Shown here piece after piece: positions 1-5,593 of a stretch of DNA of 6,987 nt (positions are counted from its first letter, which is position 1; each line of letters opens with the position of its first letter). Position numbers and translations under genes: made by a program. The stretch covers positions 1-6,987 of the forward strand of contig CAMOFU010000132.1 in NCBI GenBank assembly GCA_946613705.1. The letters run 5' to 3'. This DNA is from an uncultured Clostridia bacterium (GTDB lineage Bacteria > Bacillota > Clostridia > Oscillospirales > Ruminococcaceae). The notes beneath the pieces were generated by a model. That model saw nothing but the letters and a program-made list of their open reading frames with translations, did no database searches and was not told where the DNA came from.

Positions 1-39
1 TGAAACGGCAAATTTCGCTCTCTGTTTGTAAAACGGATA

Positions 40-76
40 CCCCTCGACCCTAAGAATTAAAAGTTTTAGGGAGGGG
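40..76. other. Stem-loop 1 in the gene-free left flank
   Basis: CCCCT (40-44) pairs with AGGGG (72-76) and CCCTAA (48-53) pairs with TTAGGG (66-71). A three-base bulge (45-47) lies on one side, with an A/T-rich 12-nt loop. It abuts the next stem-loop directly. No T-run follows on either strand, so it does not look like an intrinsic terminator. Function unknown; it may be half of a dispersed palindromic repeat (inference). Confidence 0.5.
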
Positions 77-78
77 GT

Positions 79-115
79 TTGGGGGACGACCCTTTTTCAA
101 AAGGGTCTCCCCCAA
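79..115. other. Stem-loop 2, G5/C5 palindrome, possible dispersed intergenic repeat
   Basis: TTGGGGGA (79-86) pairs with TCCCCCAA (108-115), and ACCCTTTT (89-96) pairs with AAAAGGGT (99-106). That gives 16 base pairs around a two-base loop, interrupted only by a small CG/C internal loop. From memory, palindromes with a GGGTTTGGGGGA-like arm are common between genes in Ruminococcus and relatives, but I could not check this. No T-run follows, so a terminator is unlikely. It may be a REP/MITE-like element or a structured RNA. Confidence 0.6.
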
Positions 116-120
116 CAAGT

Positions 121-168
121 CCCGCAGGCAGTAAAGATAAACTATCATTTACGGCGATGCATAGCGGG
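121..168. other. Stem-loop 3 with outer CCCGC/GCGGG closure
   Basis: The inner stem GTAAAGATA (131-139) pairs with 143-152 across a three-base loop (140-142) with one bulged A (147). An outer CCCGC (121-125) can pair with GCGGG (164-168). It is the third consecutive fold between the operon terminator and the left edge. No coding frame or recognised RNA family was seen here. The fold was made by eye; the outer helix is less certain than the inner one. Confidence 0.4.
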
Positions 169-185
169 AGCGGGATAATATATTT

Positions 186-233
186 ACAAAACAGACCGCG
201 AAGTGCATTTTAGTGCTTTGCGGTCTGTTTTGT
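186..233 (-). terminator. Rho-independent terminator of the operon, probably bidirectional
   Basis: An 18-bp stem pairs 186-203 with 216-233 (one G-U pair) around a 12-nt loop. It starts 18 bases past the stop of the ACT-domain gene. On the minus strand the GC core GCGGTCTG is followed by TTTTGT and A/T-rich sequence. On the plus strand the same core is followed by TTTTGTG and a long T-rich tract, so it could also stop rightward transcription. Placement right after the last gene supports it as the operon end. Confidence 0.85.
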
Positions 234-257
234 GTTTATTTGTTTATTTGTTTATTT
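234..257. repeat. Three tandem copies of an 8-bp unit (GTTTATTT)
   Basis: GTTTATTT occurs perfectly at 234-241, 242-249 and 250-257. The stop codon of the ACT-domain gene (252-254 on the plus-strand numbering) falls in the third copy. On the minus strand this gives an A-rich spacer between the stop and the terminator hairpin; on the plus strand it extends the T-tract after the hairpin. It probably arose by slippage and may vary in copy number between strains (inference). Confidence 0.8.
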
Positions 258-626
258 TTTCCCGATGACGGTATAGCCCTCGTCGGCAAGTGCCGAGAGC
301 GCTTCATCAAAGCGTTCCTGCTTCACAAGGATATAGTCCGTGTTGTAGGTCGATACGGCGAATATCCCGATGCCCCGTGCGGCAAGCACTGCCGAGAGCT
401 TTGAGAGTATGCCTATCAGCGAAAAATCAAGCACTCCCTGTATACGGAAGCCCCGCCAGCCGTCGTCACGGGCGAGTGTGCGGGCAGGCACATCGGCGGT
501 CGGGCAGACAAGCGACAGCTCCTCGTCCGTCTTTCCGATGAACAGCAGCTCGCTGTCTGTTCTTATATCCTCAAATGACCCGACCTTGCATACGGAAAGC
601 ACGGGGTCAAGAGCTTTAAGTTCCAT
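252..626 (-). CDS. ACT domain-containing protein (COG3603-like)
   Basis: A small cytosolic protein of 124 residues. The C-terminal half, about 58-122, carries the ACT-like signature of the COG3603/ACT_7 group: WRGFRIQG (57-64), then FSLIGILSKLSAVLAARGI, then an IFAVSTYNTDYILV strand pair. ACT domains usually bind amino acids or other small ligands and regulate enzymes or transport. No partner enzyme is fused here and the ligand is unknown. I chose the ATG at 626 because GGAGG (634-638) lies 7 bases upstream; the in-frame GTG at 632 is only one base from that site. It is the last gene of the operon, 42 bases after tsaB, with the terminator just downstream. It has no obvious link to the tRNA genes before it. 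Family call confident, function unknown. Confidence 0.9.
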   Translation of the reverse strand: MELKALDPVLSVCKVGSFEDIRTDSELLFIGKTDEELSLVCPTADVPARTLARDDGWRGFRIQGVLDFSLIGILSKLSAVLAARGIGIFAVSTYNTDYILVKQERFDEALSALADEGYTVIGKK

Positions 627-633
627 TTTCACA

Positions 634-638
634 CCTCC
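634..638 (-). promoter_or_regulatory. Ribosome binding site deciding the ACT gene start
   Basis: GGAGG on the minus strand followed by a 7-base spacer (TGTGAAA) and ATG at 626. This favours ATG 626 over GTG 632, which lies inside the spacer. Confidence 0.85.
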
Positions 639-668
639 GCCGCATTTTTGCTGTACATATTTTTGTAC

Positions 669-1370
669 TCAACTATCCCTGTGCGCCTTATCCTTTTCCG
701 CCTTGGTAGCTTGAAGATAGCTTGCTTCGAGCGCTGCGGGCGGCACGGCGCGTTCGGGGCTGCCGATAAATGCGGCACAGAGGGCGGACGCTCTTTGCAG
801 TCTGTCGGCGGCGGGCGAGAGCAGCACATTGCTGTTATCCCTGAAATATGTCTGTCTGATCTCCTCGGCGCGGTCGCCCGTAAGCATCAGCGGCGAGGAC
901 GTGTCAAGGGCTGTGAAAAACTCCGCCTCGTTCGTGACCTTATCCTCGGAAAGCGCCCTGATGCTCCCGCCGCGGCTCTCGTAGCAGCCTACATATACTA
1001 TCTGCGGACGGGCATACATCACGGGGACTATCCTGCCGCAGAAGGCAGAGCTGCCCCAAGCGAGCGCTTCAAGAGTGGAAACGGCGGCGCATTTCAGCTG
1101 CGGCGCGCCCATGACTATCCCCTTGACAGCGGCAATGCCTATCCTCAGCCCCGTATACGACCCGGGGCCTGCGGCGCAGACCACTGCATCAAGTCCCCGC
1201 AGCTCCAGTCCGCAGTCGGCAAGCAGCTCCTGCACCATAGGCAGTATCACCTGCGAATGGGTGAGCTTGGTGTACAGGATCTTCTCGGCGAGCAGCCGTT
1301 CACCGTCCATGACGGCGACAGATGCCACCTTACCCGAGGTATCTATCCCCAATGTCAGCAAATCGTTCAT
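669..1370 (-). CDS. tsaB: tRNA t6A37 biosynthesis protein TsaB
   Basis: TsaB is the non-catalytic ASKHA-fold partner of TsaD. With TsaE it lets TsaD transfer threonylcarbamoyl from threonylcarbamoyl-AMP to A37 of ANN-decoding tRNAs in the cytosol. Numbering from ATG 1370 (233 residues, normal for the family): IDTS at 9-12, HSQ at 38-40, the hallmark GPGSYTGLRIG at 68-78, and a C-terminal ASYLQATKAEK that matches the family's YLR..AE ending. The usual DARR.EVY segment is diverged (MYARPQIVY, 118-126). It overlaps tsaE by 41 bases, implying coupled translation. Start is uncertain: GGAG (1371-1374) touches the ATG with no spacer but lies 9 bases before a TTG at 1361. That TTG would give MLTLGIDTS, the length typical of TsaB N-termini, and 230 residues. 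An in-frame TAA just upstream excludes earlier starts. Confidence 0.95.
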   Translation of the reverse strand: MNDLLTLGIDTSGKVASVAVMDGERLLAEKILYTKLTHSQVILPMVQELLADCGLELRGLDAVVCAAGPGSYTGLRIGIAAVKGIVMGAPQLKCAAVSTLEALAWGSSAFCGRIVPVMYARPQIVYVGCYESRGGSIRALSEDKVTNEAEFFTALDTSSPLMLTGDRAEEIRQTYFRDNSNVLLSPAADRLQRASALCAAFIGSPERAVPPAALEASYLQATKAEKDKAHRDS

Positions 1371-1794
1371 CTCCGTTTATCGTTATTTTTCTTGTTTCCG
1401 TATCACCGTCTGTACGCTCTATCGTGACCGTTACCGTATCCGGCGGGAGCGCATCCGAGATATTCTCGCTCCACTCGACGGCAAGGACAGTGTCCCCGTC
1501 CATGTAATCGAAAAAGCCCGTAGTTTCAAGATCGTCCGGCGAGGATATGCGGTACATATCAAAGTGGCACAGCGTCAGCCGCTCGCCGCGGTACTCGTTG
1601 ACGAGCGCAAAGGTCGGTGAGGTGACATCATCGTCAAGCCCCATGCCGAGGGCTATACCGCGCGTCATCGTAGTCTTCCCCGCACCGAGCCCGCCCGCAT
1701 AGGCGATGCAGTCTCCGCCGTGCAGCAGTGCTCCGATGCACCTGCCCAGCGCGACAGTCTCCGCCGCCGAGCGTGTCGTAAAGGTATATATCAT
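1330..1794 (-). CDS. tsaE: tRNA t6A37 biosynthesis ATPase TsaE
   Basis: TsaE is the P-loop ATPase that binds the TsaB-TsaD complex and drives its cycling during t6A synthesis. The protein is 154 residues, a full family length. Walker A is GGLGAGKTT (34-42); the Asp common at the second position of GDLGAGKT is Gly here. TSPTFALVNEY (58-68) is the switch-like segment, HFDMYR (77-82) the Walker-B region, and EWSEN (107-111) the conserved late motif. The start at 1794 is an ATG with AAAGGAG about 10 bases upstream. It begins 39 bases after the DUF3810 gene. Its last 13 or so codons overlap the start of tsaB, and tsaB's ribosome binding site lies inside it. TsaD is not in this window. Confidence 0.96.
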   Translation of the reverse strand: MIYTFTTRSAAETVALGRCIGALLHGGDCIAYAGGLGAGKTTMTRGIALGMGLDDDVTSPTFALVNEYRGERLTLCHFDMYRISSPDDLETTGFFDYMDGDTVLAVEWSENISDALPPDTVTVTIERTDGDTETRKITINGDERFADIGDRYLG

Positions 1795-1833
1795 TGGTTT
1801 TCAGCTCCTTTGGAGTTTGGTGCGGGCAGCCGC

Positions 1834-2952
1834 TCATTTCCGTTTCCCTATCCCGTAATTCAGCAGCAGATCGACCATTCTGCCGTAGCTCTTTTTGCCG
1901 TCGGCAACGCCGTTCATTTTGAGCGATGCCTCCATCGCAGCGTCCGACACTGCCGCCACCGTGCTTGACGGCAGCAGACCCTCATCGCTCTCCTGCACGC
2001 TCTGCCAGTAGTCGGCATTGCCGTTGATATCGGTGATGACCTCCGCAGAGAGCGCCGAATACACGCGGGATATCTCATCATCAGAGCAGTTGTCCCTTAC
2101 CTGCGAGAGCACATATTTCAGCGCCCTGAGATACCCGCTGTAGCGGTACTCGGTATTGTCCGAGCGGTCGCAGGCAAGAAAGGCTATGAAGTTCGCCTCG
2201 TCCTCCAGCATGAAGCCCTTGGTATGAGCGAGCTCGTGGCACACCGTCTCGGGCAGATTGGAGGGATACATCTCGCGGTTGTAATTAGCCTCGAACGAAA
2301 ACGGGAAATACATTCCCATAAGATACTGCTGGCTCATGAAGAACGAATTGATAACGGGCTTTGGCGTGACATAATACCCCGCGAGCTGCCCGAATTCATC
2401 GCCCAGCGCCTCCATTGCGGAGCGTGCAGTTTCGTCAAGGTCGGCAGTCAGGACAAATCTTCCCTCACTGTCACGGGTGACCTGCTTTGACAGGGCATTG
2501 GTATTCTCGGTAAGATGATCGCACAGCTCCACCAGCTCGCTGCTCGTATGCCCGACAGAGGGGATGCCGTATGTCTCGCCGAAGGTCGAGCGGTGGTAGA
2601 GGATAAAGCAGTTGAGCGTCTCGGTCAGCACGACGAAAGCGATGACCCAGATGTAGATGAGCCCATAGACCTTCAGCACCCTTTTCCGTCGTCCCTTCAG
2701 CACTATCAGCAGCACCGCGAGCGAGGGCGGTGTGAGCAGCACGAGAGCAATGCCCGCTATTATCATCATCTCGCCCAGCGAAAACGGCAGCAGTGCTATC
2801 GGCCTGCCGAATGCGTTCATCCATATCGGGAAGATATTCGCGCCGTACCAGTCGCAGAAGCCCTTTGAGAGCCACGCGATGATATTCAGCAGTATGCACC
2901 CGCCGAATATGACCGCGAGCGCTATCCGATTTTTGTTCAGCCTGATCTTCAT
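1834..2952 (-). CDS. DUF3810 family membrane protein, predicted zinc metalloprotease
   Basis: A 372-residue protein with three predicted N-terminal membrane helices (about 10-29, 58-85 and 95-118) followed by a soluble domain. The soluble part contains HELAH at 239-243 and, nine residues on, EDEANFIAF (250-258). This is the HExxH plus downstream Glu pattern of gluzincin-type zinc peptidases, with His239 and His243 as ligands, Glu240 as general base and Glu252 as likely third ligand. The preceding MYFPFSFEANYNREMYP and NLPETVCHE segments are as I recall for DUF3810. The biological substrate of the family is not known to me. The ATG at 2952 overlaps the stop of the lipoprotein gene (ATGA), with GGGAG just upstream inside that gene. 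The pair is therefore very probably translated together. By topology the catalytic domain is probably extracytoplasmic (inference). Confidence 0.9.
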   Translation of the reverse strand: MKIRLNKNRIALAVIFGGCILLNIIAWLSKGFCDWYGANIFPIWMNAFGRPIALLPFSLGEMMIIAGIALVLLTPPSLAVLLIVLKGRRKRVLKVYGLIYIWVIAFVVLTETLNCFILYHRSTFGETYGIPSVGHTSSELVELCDHLTENTNALSKQVTRDSEGRFVLTADLDETARSAMEALGDEFGQLAGYYVTPKPVINSFFMSQQYLMGMYFPFSFEANYNREMYPSNLPETVCHELAHTKGFMLEDEANFIAFLACDRSDNTEYRYSGYLRALKYVLSQVRDNCSDDEISRVYSALSAEVITDINGNADYWQSVQESDEGLLPSSTVAAVSDAAMEASLKMNGVADGKKSYGRMVDLLLNYGIGKRK

Positions 2953-4667
2953 AATACTCCCTGCCCCGAGGACAGCTCATTGCCCTCACTGTCTGTTACC
3001 GTAAACCATAGCCCGAGCCCCCCGACATTCTTCTCTGTCAGCTGCGATCCGCTGTCCGACGAGCTTACGGGAAGCGTATCAAAGGTGCAGGTGCCCGCAA
3101 ACATATACAGCTTTCCGACAATGCGATAATTCTCAGCCGCATCGTCAGGCACCTTTGCAGAAACAGAGATGTTCTTATCCGACTTGTTCACGGCGAAGAA
3201 GCTTATCAGGGAATAAACGTCGTTCTCCTCGATGCCGACATACTTTATCTCAACGTTATCGTCGGAGTAGACGGTCTTCGCGTCCTTCGGCGGGGTCAGA
3301 CCCGCGGAGCTGTCGGAGCAGACTATCCTGAAGGCATCGGTGCCCGTTATATACGAATTCTCATCATAGCGCCCGTCGTCATAGTACACCTCGAACCACA
3401 CCGCTGCATCGGTGAAGCTGCTCAGATACTGTGCGGGCATATGGCACGAAACGGTGACGGTATCCTCTGTCATAGCCGCCACGGACTCGTAGCAGTAGAG
3501 CCCTGCGGTCGCGCCGTTGACGACGCCTGCGGGCGAGAGCGTTATCTGCTTTTGCAGCGTATTGCGGCAGCGGAAGCAGAGGCTCACATAGGTTTCCGTC
3601 CCGATCTCTGCCTGTGCGCCGAACAGATACTCAAGCTCTATCCCGTCCCCTGCGAAGCTGAGGCTGTCACTGCTCTGCGGGGCGGGCAGCATAACGGTGC
3701 GCTCGTCTTCGAGCATCTCCTGCCTTACCTCGTCGGCAGTGCGGCCGATCTGCACCGTATCGGGAATGATCTTCTCGGGTCTGTTCGCCTTCGGCAGCCG
3801 CAGCTGCACCGTATCGGTTTTGAACAGCTCATCATCGGTATAGTACCCGTCAGCCAGATAATCGCCGAGCGGTATAGCCCTGACAGAAAAGCTTATGCTG
3901 TCGAGGTCGGCTGCCGAGAGCGTGCCGTTCGTCGTGGAAGCGCGCATCACGGGGCTGCACCGCCCTCCTGCGGGAATGAAGAACATGAGCGAGGAATAAT
4001 AATCCTCGTGGTCGCAGACGATATCTGACCCTAAGATGCACAGATCCTCATCGGTATGATTCTCGGCATAGAGCTTCAGCTTGACCGTCGATGAATCGTC
4101 CCTGTAGGAAACGTCCTTCAGACCCAGCTTCAGCTTGTCATCGGAATAAACGACGGTATACAGCTCCTTTCCGTGGAGACTCAGCTTATCCGAGAACGTG
4201 AACTCTATCGTATCCGAAAGGCTGCCCTCGACTGTCTGATTTGACTCCTCCTCGGACAGGAAGAGCCGCATCGTCATTCGGCACATACCCGCTCCGCTGA
4301 GGGTGATATCCGTGCGCTCGCCGCCGCGGAGCTGCTCGCTTACATACCTGTCCTCCAGCGCGACACCGTCCGCCGCTATATAAGCCGACCTTAGCGATAG
4401 CTCCTTATCCGACATATTCTCGGCGGTGAGGGTGAGCACATCATCGGCAAAGCCCGCCATAGTGACCTTCACACCGCTGTTTTCGTACACGACATTTCCG
4501 CCGCCGACGCTTTCCCTGCCGCCCGTTTTTATACCGACGACCGTTTCCTTTGCATCGGCAGAAGCGTCCTCATCGGCATTGCCCTTGCCTGTTTTCGGCA
4601 CATTGAGCGAACACCCGCACAGCAGGAGCGCGGCAATTATCACAGTTACGGCAAGAAGCTGTTTCAT
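2949..4667 (-). CDS. Lipoprotein with four Ig-like repeats, function unknown
   Basis: A 572-residue secreted lipoprotein. The N-terminus has a short signal peptide (MKQ, then a hydrophobic run 4-16) ending in a lipobox LCGC with Cys19 as the likely lipidated residue. An acidic linker (30-40) follows. The rest looks like four beta-rich modules, about 59-160, 171-290, 337-450 and 465-572. Modules 1, 2 and 4 open with a similar element: VVYENSGVKVTM, VVYSDDKLKLGL and TVYSDDNVEIKY. Each is followed by a strand with an AEN or VNK turn and SDK or TDE. This resembles DUF4352-like or Ig-like lipoprotein domains, but I recognise no named family. No catalytic motif is visible. It starts 66 bases after the glycosylase gene with AAAGGGG near 4676-4682, and its stop overlaps the DUF3810 start. 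A role as substrate, adaptor or ligand binder for that protease is inference only. Confidence 0.85.
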   Translation of the reverse strand: MKQLLAVTVIIAALLLCGCSLNVPKTGKGNADEDASADAKETVVGIKTGGRESVGGGNVVYENSGVKVTMAGFADDVLTLTAENMSDKELSLRSAYIAADGVALEDRYVSEQLRGGERTDITLSGAGMCRMTMRLFLSEEESNQTVEGSLSDTIEFTFSDKLSLHGKELYTVVYSDDKLKLGLKDVSYRDDSSTVKLKLYAENHTDEDLCILGSDIVCDHEDYYSSLMFFIPAGGRCSPVMRASTTNGTLSAADLDSISFSVRAIPLGDYLADGYYTDDELFKTDTVQLRLPKANRPEKIIPDTVQIGRTADEVRQEMLEDERTVMLPAPQSSDSLSFAGDGIELEYLFGAQAEIGTETYVSLCFRCRNTLQKQITLSPAGVVNGATAGLYCYESVAAMTEDTVTVSCHMPAQYLSSFTDAAVWFEVYYDDGRYDENSYITGTDAFRIVCSDSSAGLTPPKDAKTVYSDDNVEIKYVGIEENDVYSLISFFAVNKSDKNISVSAKVPDDAAENYRIVGKLYMFAGTCTFDTLPVSSSDSGSQLTEKNVGGLGLWFTVTDSEGNELSSGQGVL

Positions 4668-4708
4668 CGGGCATTCCCCTTTCGTTGATGCTATATTATC
4701 GGTGCAGA

Positions 4709-4737
4709 CATATAATGCAGCACGCGAAGCGGATCAA
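4709..4737 (-). promoter_or_regulatory. Possible weak internal promoter before the lipoprotein gene
   Basis: On the minus strand TTGATC (4732-4737), a 17-base spacer and TATATG (4709-4714) give 4/6 matches in each box. The TTGATC overlaps the glycosylase stop codon. A second -10-like GATAAT lies at 4695-4700 without a good -35. This is the most A/T-rich and one of the longest gaps within the operon. The final T of the -10 is missing, so this is only a candidate. Confidence 0.25.
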
Positions 4738-5537
4738 CCGCAGTTTCGTATATAGTGGAACAGATATTGCTGCGCCGTGCCCTCATAGCCGCTGACGCAT
4801 TCGGGCAGGCCGTTCGGATACCAGCGCTCGAGCGCCCGCTTCATCCACACGTCCACAGGGAACGCATCGGTCTTGTGCATTCCGAACAGCAGCGTACACA
4901 TCGCCACCTTCGGCCCTACTCCCTTTATCGTCATCAGCGCACGCTGTGCTTCCGCAAGCGGCAGTCGGGCGACCCTTTCAAGCTCGGTCTGCCCGCCGTT
5001 CACCTTCTCAACGGCATCGACCAGATACTTCGCCCGAAATCCCGACCGCAGGAACCCGAGGCTCTCCGCAGTCTCTCCGCTCAGCCGCTGTGACGAGGGG
5101 TATCCGCCGTAATGCTCGACGAGCCTGCCGATTATCCCCTTGATGCGCGGGATATTGTTGTTCTGCGAGATGATGAAGCTTGAAAGCGCCTCCCATTTGT
5201 CCTGCCGCAGTATCCGTATCCCGCCCGCATATGCACACGCCTTTGCAAGCGTTTCGTCCTCCGAAAAACGGCGCTTCAGCTCACCGTAATCCGTCCCGAG
5301 GTCAAGATAATCATACCATTCGTCAAGCAGCTGCCGCTCTGTCGTGTCATGCAGGCGGAACACCCCGTCTGCCTTGTCCTCCGCAGATATCCGCAGAAAG
5401 CTGTCAAGGCGGTATCCCTCATAGGTGTCCTCTGCCGTCTTGACCCAGCGGAATGCCTGTCCGCAGTCAAGCGTTTCGTCCAGATCAAGGTCGGGCTGAT
5501 GCAGCAGTATGTCCCTGCCGCTCACCGTATAGTCCAT
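4734..5537 (-). CDS. OGG1-type 8-oxoguanine DNA glycosylase/AP lyase
   Basis: A base-excision repair enzyme of the HhH-GPD superfamily, predicted to remove 8-oxoguanine from DNA and nick the abasic site. Numbering from ATG 5537 (267 residues): CGQAFRW at 25-31 corresponds to the OGG1 GQ(S)FRW loop that reads 8-oxoG. QNNNIPRI (125-132) matches OGG1's SNNNIARI. The helix-hairpin-helix IKGVGPKVAMC spans 204-214 with catalytic Lys210 (OGG1 Lys249) and Cys214 (OGG1 Cys253). PVDV at 227-230 supplies Asp229 (OGG1 Asp268). All key residues are present, so it should be active. ATG 5537 is chosen because AAAGGAG (5545-5551) lies 7 bases upstream; the longer frame from 5576 adds 13 residues unlike the family. 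It sits 56 bases after hflX in the same direction. AlkA-like substrate range cannot be excluded. Confidence 0.92.
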   Translation of the reverse strand: MDYTVSGRDILLHQPDLDLDETLDCGQAFRWVKTAEDTYEGYRLDSFLRISAEDKADGVFRLHDTTERQLLDEWYDYLDLGTDYGELKRRFSEDETLAKACAYAGGIRILRQDKWEALSSFIISQNNNIPRIKGIIGRLVEHYGGYPSSQRLSGETAESLGFLRSGFRAKYLVDAVEKVNGGQTELERVARLPLAEAQRALMTIKGVGPKVAMCTLLFGMHKTDAFPVDVWMKRALERWYPNGLPECVSGYEGTAQQYLFHYIRNCG

Positions 5538-5544
5538 TGCAATG

Positions 5545-5551
5545 CTCCTTT
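5545..5551 (-). promoter_or_regulatory. Ribosome binding site deciding the glycosylase start
   Basis: AAAGGAG on the minus strand, 7 bases (CATTGCA) before ATG 5537. The upstream in-frame start at 5576 would place this site inside the coding region. Confidence 0.85.
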
Positions 5552-5593
5552 CAGCTCCCTGCCGATCCGCCGCCATGCGCGGCAGACGGATAT

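Noticed and set aside
69..105. Possible G-quadruplex (runs of 3, 5, 5 and 3 G)
   Set aside because: The last loop would be 17 bases, and the second G5 run (81-85) is locked in a 16-bp hairpin that should be much more stable. Not a canonical motif.
631..675. Promoter-like TTGAGT before the ACT gene and a GTAC-flanked inverted repeat
   Set aside because: The best -10 at a 17-base spacing is AAAAAT, lacking the first T. The gene is only 42 bases behind tsaB and is adequately explained by read-through.
648..1427. Long rightward open frame of 259 codons
   Set aside because: It lies opposite tsaB, which has unmistakable motifs. The rightward product is Arg/His/Gly-rich with no domain, as expected of a GC-rich antisense shadow.
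3441..4028. Rightward open frame of 195 codons
   Set aside because: It is fully inside the lipoprotein gene on the opposite strand, has no ribosome binding site or recognisable motif, and its composition is typical of a shadow frame.
4711..4716. Plus-strand TATAAT with TTGATG at 4685-4690
   Set aside because: The spacer is 20 bases, too long for a sigma-A promoter, and there is no rightward gene to serve.
5566..5590. Small hairpin between hflX and the glycosylase gene
   Set aside because: A five-pair GC stem with a three-pair outer helix across a four-base bulge and no T-run. It is too weak to call a terminator or processing site.
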